Source of the DNA: Treponema sp.
Lineage (GTDB): Bacteria > Spirochaetota > Spirochaetia > Treponematales > Breznakiellaceae
DNA: 13,912 bases
Reading direction: 5' to 3'
NCBI GenBank assembly: GCA_031278755.1
Contig: JAITJV010000187.1
Span: 1 to 13,912, forward strand
Shown here: piece by piece, positions 8,057 to 13,912 of the stretch
How positions within the stretch are numbered: the stretch's first letter is position 1
Layout of the letters: each line of letters opens with the position of its first letter
Notes under the pieces: generated by a model
The model's database searches: none
The model's input: only the letters and a program-made list of their open reading frames with translations
Told to the model about the DNA's origin: nothing
Program-made: the position numbers and the translations under genes

Positions 8057-8817
8057 TCATAGCACTTGAAGCGGTTCCCCGAAGCCCCGAGGCGCTTGTC
8101 GAAACAGCCAAAACCGCGTCCGCGTTTCCGGAGATACGGATCATCAATGTGCCGGATCTTACCCGTTTTAAGATACGTTCCTGGGAAGCCTGCGGCATTC
8201 TGGCCGGGAACGGCGCGGCCTTTTCGTTTATGCCCCACCTCCGCGCAAGGGACTTTGATCCGCAAAAGCCCTTTCCCCATGCGGTCCTTTTCCGCAGCCT
8301 TGGCATAGACCGGACGCTGGTCATAGCGGGGGATGCGGCTTCCACTGATACAGCGGGCATTGCCGGCGCGGCGCCGACTATTTCCTTCATCAAAAAATTA
8401 AAATCCGAAATGCCGGAACTTTCTATCTTTACAGCTTTCGATCCGTACCGGTCAAACATACGCTATGAGCTGGACTACCTTCACGAAAAAAAGGAGGCGG
8501 GAGCGGCGGGCTTTTTCAGCCAGCCCTTTTTTGATTTGAGACTTCTTGAAATTTACGCGGAATACCTTGAAGGCGCCGATGTGTATTGGGGAATTTCCCC
8601 GGTGCTGTCGGACAAAAACCGGAACTACTGGGAGTCCAGAAACAGGGCGATCTTTCCAAAGTCTTTCAGGCCCAATTTTTTCTGGAATGTGGATTTCGGC
8701 CGCCGCGTCCTTGACTTCTGCGAAAAGCGCGGGTTTAACCTGTACTTTATGCCTATAAAAGTTGAACTTAAAACCTACCTTTCGGGGCTATTGGGAACCC
8801 CCGGAAACTCCGGTTGA
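8053..8817 (+). CDS. Short MetF-like methylenetetrahydrofolate reductase
   Basis: The 254-residue product looks like a divergent 5,10-methylenetetrahydrofolate reductase, the FAD-dependent TIM-barrel enzyme that makes 5-methyl-tetrahydrofolate, the methyl donor for methionine synthase. Its start ATG overlaps the thioesterase stop (ATGA), implying translational coupling. Residues matching the MetF active site are Glu6 (ALEAVPRS, cf. catalytic Glu in FEFFPP), His62 (FMPHLRARD, cf. APHL), Asp94 (LVIAGDA, cf. LRGD) and Gln157 (GFFSQPFFD, cf. ITQFFFD). The later stretch VYWGISPVLS fits IPGILPV. It is about 40 residues shorter than E. coli MetF, and the usual substrate-loop and C-terminal helices are changed. 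A link to the metH gene 1.7 kb away is functionally attractive although the two are not in one operon. It may alternatively be a MetF paralogue with another folate substrate. Confidence 0.7.
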   Translation: MIIALEAVPRSPEALVETAKTASAFPEIRIINVPDLTRFKIRSWEACGILAGNGAAFSFMPHLRARDFDPQKPFPHAVLFRSLGIDRTLVIAGDAASTDTAGIAGAAPTISFIKKLKSEMPELSIFTAFDPYRSNIRYELDYLHEKKEAGAAGFFSQPFFDLRLLEIYAEYLEGADVYWGISPVLSDKNRNYWESRNRAIFPKSFRPNFFWNVDFGRRVLDFCEKRGFNLYFMPIKVELKTYLSGLLGTPGNSG

Positions 8818-8831
8818 GTTTTCAGGGTCTT

Positions 8832-8844
8832 CGGCGGAACGCCG
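8832..8844. terminator. Possible weak bidirectional stem-loop between convergent genes
   Basis: CGGCG-GAA-CGCCG forms a 5-bp GC stem with a 3-nt loop in the 50-bp gap between the convergent MetF-like and orphan genes. The plus strand continues TTGG then an A-run rather than a clean U-run, so intrinsic termination would be inefficient. The position supports a terminator role more than the structure does. Confidence 0.3.
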
Positions 8845-8867
8845 TTGGAAAAAATTGCTAATTCTTT

Positions 8868-9638
8868 TTACCGGTCCCTTTTATCCGCAAGGCTGAAATA
8901 GCGGCTGTAATTTTGTATCCATTCAAAATCAATGCCGAACTTTATTTTTGAATACATCGAAAGTTTGAAGATCAGGGAACAGAGGTAATTGATATAAAGG
9001 TAATATTCATCATCGGAAATTTCACCTGCATTTGTCCTGACGGAATCCTGCGGGTTTTCGGAACTTATCTTTTTTTCCCGCCTGTGAATTTCGGGAAGGT
9101 AATCACGCCCGTTGAGGTTCCAGATATCATCATCGTTGAGCTTTAAGGTCTTTTTGATAAAGAGAATTTTTTCGTCAAAAGGAAGAGAGGAAAAATTTTC
9201 CGCGTGAATATTGATGAAATAATTTTTGAGTTCTTCCCCGGATCTGAAATCCCTTGCCACCGAATAGGATATTTTTATCTCGTCGTCAGAATAGAGTTTT
9301 GCAAAGGAACGGTAATAAACGGAAGCAAGGTGGTTAAGGAAAAATTCAAATGTGATAAACGAAGAAACAAGAAGATTGTTTTTAATTCCCGACCAGCCGT
9401 CCTTGAGGGTTTTGTCGATCTGTTTCTGCCAGGGAACGCGGATTTCATTTATATATTTTTTAACCGCTTCTTCATCGGTGTTCTTCAAAAAAGGCTTTGT
9501 CGTCTGTATGAAGTTGTCAAAGATCACGTCCTTTATGATTTTGGAAATTTTTTCCTCGTTGACAAGGGAAAGATATTTATAGAGCGATGTGTTGAGGAGA
9601 ATTTCGTTGTGGTATTTCAGGGTTTGGATTTTTTCCAT
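8868..9638 (-). CDS. AT-rich orphan protein of unknown function (256 aa)
   Basis: I do not recognise this protein. The ATG at 9638 has GAGG (9645-9648) 6 nt upstream; in-frame ATG 9644 and TTG 9650 are too close to that site or upstream of it. The product is rich in Lys, Ile, Asn, Tyr and Phe, and the DNA is visibly more AT-rich than every neighbour, which suggests recent acquisition. It appears mostly alpha-helical and soluble. A central segment, SSFITFEFFLNHLASVYY, followed later by EIHRREKKIS and a helical tail (YYLYINYLCSLIFKLS), vaguely resembles the layout of RiboL-PSP/HEPN proteins of toxin-antitoxin and defence loci, but the catalytic R-x4-6-H motif is not convincingly placed, so this is only a hint. 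It has its own promoter and converges on the MetF-like gene. Confidence 0.8.
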   Translation of the reverse strand: MEKIQTLKYHNEILLNTSLYKYLSLVNEEKISKIIKDVIFDNFIQTTKPFLKNTDEEAVKKYINEIRVPWQKQIDKTLKDGWSGIKNNLLVSSFITFEFFLNHLASVYYRSFAKLYSDDEIKISYSVARDFRSGEELKNYFINIHAENFSSLPFDEKILFIKKTLKLNDDDIWNLNGRDYLPEIHRREKKISSENPQDSVRTNAGEISDDEYYLYINYLCSLIFKLSMYSKIKFGIDFEWIQNYSRYFSLADKRDR

Positions 9639-9667
9639 GAGCATCCTCAAGCCCGGTTCTCGGGAAA

Positions 9668-9696
9668 AGTATAACCATACGGCAAAATCATGGCAA
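9668..9696 (-). promoter_or_regulatory. Sigma-70-type promoter for the orphan gene
   Basis: On the minus strand, TTGCCA (9691-9696) and TATACT (9668-9673) are separated by exactly 17 bp. Transcription would start near 9661, leaving a leader of about 22 nt that holds the ribosome-binding site. This is the best promoter match I found in the window and it explains how the AT-rich gene is expressed independently of the run of genes upstream. Confidence 0.6.
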
Positions 9697-9794
9697 CTGC
9701 AACCGCTCCGCGAGATCGTCCGGCCCTGTGGTAATGAAGGCAGGCGATGGAACGGCCCCGCCGTAGAGAATTCGGTAAAATACCGCCACCGCCG

Positions 9795-10211
9795 TCAGGG
9801 CAATTCGGCGGAAACCGCTTTCATCAGTTCCTTTCTGTCTATGCCCCAGTTTCTTCCGAAACGCGCAAGGTCCCCGTCCGTGTAAAGCCTGTAGGGGGAA
9901 GGCAGGCGGGAAAGATCCGGGGCTTCGGCATCAATGAATTTCGGTGTGTTTTTTCCTTTGAGTATGGCGCGGCAAAGCAGTTCCAGGGCCGCCCGGTGAT
10001 TCCAGATTGAAACGGACATGGCAAAAATACGGGGCCTTGCCGCAAGAATGGGTTCCGTTTTTTCGGACAGGGGCTGCCGGAGGTTGAATTCAGGAATTTC
10101 GGAATTTTCTTCCAGTTCTTCAAGGCCGGCTTTAAGGAGGCGGACGGCAAGGGAAGGATGTATCCATTTTGCGTTGATTGAGGAAAGAAGTATGCCGGCC
10201 CGTCCCGTCAA
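9795..10211 (-). pseudogene. Remnant of a B12-binding radical-SAM (DUF4080-like) protein
   Basis: The 138-residue frame begins with the start of a B12-binding radical-SAM protein of the DUF4080 kind: ILLSSINAKWIHPSLAVRLL, FNLRQPLSEKTEPILAARP and MSVSIWNHRAALELL match the first half of the B12-binding Rossmann domain. It then jumps to the linker that normally follows that domain (ILKGKNTPKFIDAEAP, SPYRLYTDGDLA), and jumps again to an unrelated-looking or extreme C-terminal tail (RFGRNWGIDRKELMKAVSAELP). The middle of the B12 domain and the entire radical-SAM core, including any CxxxCxxC cluster motif, are missing; full members are several times longer. I place the start at the TTG at 10211, which overlaps the TGA of the phosphatase gene (TTGA), a typical coupled junction; no ATG precedes the conserved sequence. 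It is most likely a decayed gene, although the open frame leaves a small residual protein possible. Confidence 0.6.
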
Positions 10212-10864
10212 ACTACCGGGCCGTTCCCCTGCCGAAGCCTGCCGTTGAAGTCCACAGCTCCAAAGAGATCCAGGGTGCCTGTTTTCCATTCCTCCATACT
10301 GTTCATCACCATGCTTTCGGCTTTAATCCAGGAATCCGCACGGGGTCCGGCGATCATGCGGTTTGTGGAATTGGTAAAGACTATGGTCCTGCACCCCTGT
10401 TCACGGAGCTTTATGACGTTTGCAGGCGCGTCGTCTATGTACACATGCGCTCCCACCGCGCCCTTGTCCGCCATGAAGCAGATGTCCCAGTAGGGAATGT
10501 CGTAGTTGTCAAGCCAGTCAACGGTCTGGGTGATGGTGGTTTTGTGGGAATATTTGAGAAAGAGCCGGTGGGTAATGATCCGTATGCGTATGCCGCGGCT
10601 GGAAAGTTTCCGCAGAACGGCAGGGGCGTTTGTAATCGGCGCCATGTCGCGGAAGATGTTACGCTGCGTAACCGCAAAACGGTGAAGCCTGTCGTAGCCC
10701 CCGAATTCGGCGATGTTCCATTCCTCAAGCCCGTAGCTGACTTCTTCGGTAAGTGAGTCAAGGGGCCTGTTGAGCCATTCGGCGGCTATACGGCGCATTG
10801 CCCCGTAAAAATCGCCGACGACTCCGTCCAGATCCACCCCAAGTATAAATGTGCTTTCGTCCAT
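10208..10864 (-). CDS. NT5C-type HAD phosphatase (5'-nucleotidase-like)
   Basis: The 218-residue protein fits the NT5C family of HAD phosphatases, whose characterised members dephosphorylate (deoxy)ribonucleoside 5'-monophosphates. The ATG at 10864 is preceded by GAGG with a 5-nt gap. HAD motifs appear in order: motif I GVDLDGVVGDF (nucleophile Asp11, acid/base Asp13), motif II threonine in IITHR (Thr98), motif III lysine in MADKGAVG (Lys134) and motif IV acidic pair in VYIDDAPANV (Asp144, Asp145). A helical cap sits between motifs I and II (residues ~20-75). All catalytic residues are present, so it should be active; the substrate is not determined by these motifs. It starts 22 bp after the glgX stop and its stop overlaps the next start, so it belongs to the glgX transcription unit. 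Confidence 0.8.
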   Translation of the reverse strand: MDESTFILGVDLDGVVGDFYGAMRRIAAEWLNRPLDSLTEEVSYGLEEWNIAEFGGYDRLHRFAVTQRNIFRDMAPITNAPAVLRKLSSRGIRIRIITHRLFLKYSHKTTITQTVDWLDNYDIPYWDICFMADKGAVGAHVYIDDAPANVIKLREQGCRTIVFTNSTNRMIAGPRADSWIKAESMVMNSMEEWKTGTLDLFGAVDFNGRLRQGNGPVV

Positions 10865-10886
10865 TTCTTCCTCTTCAACCGGACCG

Positions 10887-13043
10887 TCAGGGAATATCCT
10901 TTGAGATCAGCACTGCCATGCTCCGCGCCGCGATGGTGTAGGTTTTAGGCGATTTAAGAGGCTTCTCGTTTCCCGGTGAAAGTATATCCTCCGGTGAAGG
11001 AAGACCTGTGTCCACAGCCCTGACCCATGTCTTGCCCTCAGGCGCATCGGCTATCCTGAATACCGCCGGTTCAAGGCCCGCGTTGAACATGATGAAAAAG
11101 TCATTGTCGTCGCGGTCCGCAAGTATATCGGCTTTGCTTCCGTCCATACGCAGGGCCAGGCAGTAGTTTAGTTTGTCCCATTTGGGGGCGTCTCCCTTGT
11201 CGTCGTACCAGCTTATGTCGGGAATGGCATTGTAGTTGCCGTCCCGCCCCGTATAGAATTCGGGCCGCATGAACCCGTGATGTCTGAGACGGAAGGCGAT
11301 AATTTCCTTTGCGAAGCGGAAGACGTTTGCGTTTTTTTCGACGAGGGACCAGTCATACCAGGATATTTCGTTATCCTGGCAGTACGCGTTATTGTTTCCC
11401 CGCTGGGTCCTGCCTATCTCGTCGCCGCCGAGCAGCATGGGAGTTCCCAATGAAACCATCATGGTAGTGAAGAAATTTTTAAGCTGCCGTTCCCGAATGC
11501 TTTCCAGATCAGGATCAGACGTGGGACCTTCGGAGCCGTAGTTGTAGCTGTTGTTGTCGTCGTTTCCGTCCCTGTTGTCTTCACCGTTATCGCCGTTATG
11601 TTTGTCGTTATAGCTGACAAGGTCTTTCAGGGTAAAACCGTCATGGCTTGTGATAAAGTTGATGGAATGGAAAGGTTTACGGCCGTCCCTGAGGTACAGG
11701 TCGGAACTGCCTGAAAGACGGGTGGCAAGGTGGCGGGTCTTGCTGGGATCGGCCCGCCAGTAGCGCCTGACATCGTCGCGGTAGCGGTCGTTCCACTCGG
11801 CCCAGCGGCCTCCGGGGAACCATCCCACCTGATAGGCCCCCCCGGCGTCCCAGGCTTCGGCTATGATCTTGGTTTGGCTTAACGCCGGTTCCTGTGCGAT
11901 CATTTCAAGCATGGGCGGATTCTCCATGAGCCTTCCCTGCTGATCCCGCCCCAGTATGGAGCCGAGGTCGAAACGGAAGCCGTCAACGTGCATTTCAATC
12001 ACCCAATAGCGGAGGCAGTCCAGGATGAAACTGCGGACTACGGGGTGATTGCAGTTTACCGTATTCCCGCAGCCGGAGAAATTTTTGTAGTACCGGGGAT
12101 TTTCATCAAGAATGTAGTAAATCGCGTTATCCAGCCCGCGGAAAGAAAAAGTGGGCCCCATTTCGCTTCCCTCGGCGGTATGGTTAAAGACAATATCAAG
12201 GATCACTTCAAGCCCCGCCTTGTGCAGTTCCCTGACCATTTCCTTGAATTCCCTTACCGCCGCGCCGGGCGTATTGTCCACAGCGTATGAATTCTTCGGC
12301 GCAAAAAAGGCCACCGTGGAATATCCCCAGTAATTGGTAAGCCGTGTTCCATTTTTTGGGTTTATCTTGTAGTTTTCGTGCTCATTGAATTCCTGTATGG
12401 GGAGGAATTCCAGGCTTGTGATTCCCAGATCCTTAAAATAGGGGATTTTTTCCGTTACTCCCCGGTACGTCCCCGGGTACTGTACGCCGGAATTGGGATT
12501 TTTGGTAAGGCCCCGGACGTGGGTTTCGTAAAGCACGCTGAACCGGAGCGGGTAATTGAGCGGCGTATCCCCCTGCCAGTCAAAATCATCGTCAATGACT
12601 ATGCACCGCGGCAGGGTAAAAAGATTATCATGGTATGAGAACGAAAGATCCCGGCTTGCTTCTTCGGGATCATAGCCCATACAACTGAAAAAATCCCAAT
12701 TACTGAAATCCGTAAGCGCCTTGGTGTAAGGATCGATAAGGGCTTTATGGTAATTGAAGCGGAAGCCCTTTTCCGGAATATACGGCCCGTCCACCCTGTA
12801 CAGGTAAAAGACCCCGGCTGTAAGCCCCAAGATTTGGCAATGCCAAATGTCCCCCGTTCTGTGTTTTTTCGGATTGAGCCGTATTTCTTCATACGGGCTG
12901 TCGGACCTGGGATTCTCAAAAAGGAGAATGGAAACAGATGTTGCGTTTCGTGAGAATACTGAAAAATTTACCCCCCGCCCGGTTACCGTAGAGCCCAGAG
13001 GAAGAGCTTTTCCGATTTCCATGCCAAAACCGCCGAAGGACAT
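10887..13043 (-). CDS. glgX: Glycogen debranching enzyme (isoamylase type)
   Basis: This 718-residue GH13 enzyme hydrolyses alpha-1,6 branches of glycogen or limit dextrins in the cytoplasm. The N-terminal CBM48-type domain occupies residues ~10-110 (KALPLGSTVTGRGVNFSVFS). The catalytic barrel follows, with YETHVRGLT (172-180), the VFNHTAEGSEMGPTFSFRG block (286-303), nucleophile Asp359 in GFRFDLGS, acid/base Glu396 in IIAEAWDAGG and Asp468 in SHDGFTLKDLVSYNDKHN. The Asn/Asp-rich loop that follows (NGEDNRDG) and NAYCQDNEISWYDW are typical of GlgX. The C-terminal beta domain is intact and the length is normal. The start is uncertain: the ATG at 13043 has no clear ribosome-binding site, and the ATG at 13022 is an alternative that would still keep the whole CBM48 domain. 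It lies 50 bp after the zinc-ribbon gene and 22 bp before the phosphatase gene. Confidence 0.95.
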   Translation of the reverse strand: MSFGGFGMEIGKALPLGSTVTGRGVNFSVFSRNATSVSILLFENPRSDSPYEEIRLNPKKHRTGDIWHCQILGLTAGVFYLYRVDGPYIPEKGFRFNYHKALIDPYTKALTDFSNWDFFSCMGYDPEEASRDLSFSYHDNLFTLPRCIVIDDDFDWQGDTPLNYPLRFSVLYETHVRGLTKNPNSGVQYPGTYRGVTEKIPYFKDLGITSLEFLPIQEFNEHENYKINPKNGTRLTNYWGYSTVAFFAPKNSYAVDNTPGAAVREFKEMVRELHKAGLEVILDIVFNHTAEGSEMGPTFSFRGLDNAIYYILDENPRYYKNFSGCGNTVNCNHPVVRSFILDCLRYWVIEMHVDGFRFDLGSILGRDQQGRLMENPPMLEMIAQEPALSQTKIIAEAWDAGGAYQVGWFPGGRWAEWNDRYRDDVRRYWRADPSKTRHLATRLSGSSDLYLRDGRKPFHSINFITSHDGFTLKDLVSYNDKHNGDNGEDNRDGNDDNNSYNYGSEGPTSDPDLESIRERQLKNFFTTMMVSLGTPMLLGGDEIGRTQRGNNNAYCQDNEISWYDWSLVEKNANVFRFAKEIIAFRLRHHGFMRPEFYTGRDGNYNAIPDISWYDDKGDAPKWDKLNYCLALRMDGSKADILADRDDNDFFIMFNAGLEPAVFRIADAPEGKTWVRAVDTGLPSPEDILSPGNEKPLKSPKTYTIAARSMAVLISKDIP

Positions 13044-13093
13044 ACATTTACTGTATCATATACAGCTTCCCGGAACAACTCCTGGCGTTGGTT

Positions 13094-13531
13094 TTACCTT
13101 TTGAACCTCCGGCACCGGCTGCATCCCAGAACATGGACATGGGGCCTCCGGCGGGGCCATTCGAACATACGGGCGACGAGGATTTCATCATCTTTAAGAT
13201 GTACTCCGCAGACCGGGCAGAAACGCGGGCGGCCGCCTTCGAGGCAGTACACACAGCCCCGTAAATACATAAGCCTGTCCTTCCCGTTGAACGAAGGGAA
13301 AGCCGACGATTTTACCAGATCCCCGTCGTTAAGTATGGCGGAACAGACGGGGCAAGTCTGGGGCGATCCGGGAAGGGCTTCGCCTTTCGGCTGCCGCGGG
13401 CGGAGGCCTTTCTGTTTTTTGGGGAATATGGCACGGGTTCCGCCGCCGAGGGTGAAAAACAGGGTATAGCCGAACCAGAGGAGAGCCGTTCCTATAATAA
13501 CCAGAACCAGTATTTCAACGTATAAAGCCAT
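13094..13531 (-). CDS. Membrane-anchored zinc-ribbon protein of unknown function
   Basis: The 145-residue product has an N-terminal hydrophobic helix (residues ~5-28, VEILVLVIIGTALLWFGYTLFF), most likely a membrane anchor, then a basic linker and a cytoplasmic part with four CxxC pairs: Cys60/63, 93/96, 105/108 and 137/140. The spacing suggests two zinc ribbons or rubredoxin-like knuckles (TCPVCSAIL, RFCPVCGVHL). The protein ends in a basic RCRRFKR tail. I do not know the family and assign no function. I chose the ATG at 13531, which has AGGA just upstream (tight spacing); the frame stays open to 13720, but that extension looks non-coding. It lies upstream of glgX in the same direction, probably as the first gene of that run. 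Confidence 0.75.
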   Translation of the reverse strand: MALYVEILVLVIIGTALLWFGYTLFFTLGGGTRAIFPKKQKGLRPRQPKGEALPGSPQTCPVCSAILNDGDLVKSSAFPSFNGKDRLMYLRGCVYCLEGGRPRFCPVCGVHLKDDEILVARMFEWPRRRPHVHVLGCSRCRRFKR

Positions 13532-13713
13532 TATTCCTGACCAAGAGGCTGAAATTGCCGGACGGCGCACCGGCGGCCTAAAGTCCGCCGGCCTTTTCCG
13601 CAACCCGCGGCTTTCATCGGGCGCCGGTCCGGGCCGCATGCGTCCATAAATCAGCCTGCGGCTGAAATTGCCGGACGGTAGCCTTGCCGATTCCCCCAAG
13701 ATATACTTGAGGG
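13532..13713. other. Divergent intergenic region with hairpins, upstream of rsmI
   Basis: This 182-bp gap between two divergent genes holds a GC-rich stem (CCGGCGG at 13570-13576 and CCGCCGG at 13585-13591, 8-nt loop, followed by CCTTTT on the plus strand) and a small hairpin TCAGCC-TGC-GGCTGA (13651-13665). It also contains a pair of direct repeats, listed separately. I see no convincing gene. A TATACT at 13702-13707 lies too close to the rsmI start and lacks a properly spaced -35, so I do not call a promoter. Confidence 0.4.
13547..13678. repeat. Pair of 19-bp direct repeats
   Basis: GGCTGAAATTGCCGGACGG occurs at 13547-13565 and again at 13660-13678 with no mismatch, a spacing of 113 bp start to start. 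The flanks do not match. The copies could be paired binding sites, a small tandem-duplication scar, or copies of a short dispersed repeat. Confidence 0.7.
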
Positions 13714-13912
13714 ATGGCAATCCTGTATATTATCGGCACACCCATAGGAAATCTGGGGGATTTGACCTTCCGGGCGGCCGAGATCTTTAAAACCGCCGAT
13801 GCGGTCGCCTGCGAAGACACCCGGCGTACACTGAAACTGCTCAGTCATCTGGGAATCAGGGCGCCGCTCATTTCATGCAGGGCTCAAAATGAACGGTTTG
13901 CCGCCGAAAAGG
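13714..13912 (+). CDS. rsmI: 16S rRNA (cytidine-1402 2'-O)-methyltransferase, 5' part
   Basis: The window ends 66 codons into this gene. The protein begins MAILYIIGTPIGNLGDLTFR and continues with DAVACEDTRRTLKLLSHLGI, the AdoMet-binding start and following block of RsmI, a member of the tetrapyrrole-methylase superfamily. RsmI 2'-O-methylates C1402 in the ribosomal decoding centre. Full-length members have about 280 residues, so roughly three quarters lie beyond the window. The ATG at 13714 is the first possible start after an in-frame TGA at 13708 and matches the family N-terminus; the only purine-rich sequence is GAGGG immediately before it, which is unusually tight. It is divergent from the zinc-ribbon gene. 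Confidence 0.93.
   Translation, partial: MAILYIIGTPIGNLGDLTFRAAEIFKTADAVACEDTRRTLKLLSHLGIRAPLISCRAQNERFAAEK

Noticed and set aside
9090..9120. Firm HEPN ribonuclease assignment for the orphan gene
   Set aside because: The R-x4-6-H catalytic motif cannot be placed with confidence; the similarity is of general helical layout only.
13570..13596. Intrinsic terminator on the plus strand (GC stem followed by CCTTTT)
   Set aside because: No plus-strand gene ends upstream of it, and the U-run is short; it is kept only as a hairpin in the intergenic entry.
13532..13720. N-terminal extension of the zinc-ribbon protein to 13720
   Set aside because: The extension is Arg/Pro-rich, covers the direct repeats and would overlap the divergent rsmI start, while the ATG at 13531 opens directly onto a membrane helix.

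Overview
The window looks like chromosomal DNA from a spirochaete, most probably a treponeme of the higher-GC, termite-gut type. This is an inference from the gene set (a DUF2804 protein, a large conserved-looking protein I cannot name, GlgX, a short MetF-like protein) and a base composition that looks close to 50% GC by eye; no rRNA or tRNA gene is present to settle it. I see no phage genes, transposases, CRISPR arrays or integrase sites.

Layout. (1) 1-3077, plus strand: the 3' part of a DUF2804 gene, followed two bases later by a 715-residue protein of unknown function. (2) 3084-6317, minus strand: a methionine synthase (MetH) that ends 6 bp from the previous gene. (3) 6318-6469: a divergent intergenic region with two hairpin-forming palindromes and a candidate promoter. 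(4) 6470-8817, plus strand: a likely operon of an Aat-like aminoacyl-tRNA-protein transferase homologue, an acyl-ACP thioesterase and a short MetF-like flavoprotein; the last two overlap by ATGA. (5) 8868-9638, minus strand: an AT-rich orphan gene with its own good sigma-70-type promoter. (6) 9795-13531, minus strand: a likely co-transcribed run in the order membrane-anchored zinc-ribbon protein, glycogen debranching enzyme GlgX, NT5C-type HAD phosphatase, and a shrunken B12-binding radical-SAM relative. (7) 13714 to the end, plus strand: the start of rsmI, divergent from the run above.

The main surprise is MetH. Its homocysteine, pterin and AdoMet-reactivation domains are all recognisable and the frame is open, but the cap helical bundle and the first two thirds of the cobalamin domain are missing, including the DxHxxG cobalt-ligand loop. 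The sequence passes from the end of the pterin-domain linker straight into the last part of the B12 fold. About 4 kb away, the radical-SAM relative also lacks the middle of its B12-binding domain, together with the whole radical-SAM core. Either this strain is losing cobalamin-dependent functions, or a corrinoid protein is supplied in trans, or the two deletions share a technical origin. The MetF-like gene, which would make the methyl-folate used by MetH, lies close by and is itself short and divergent.
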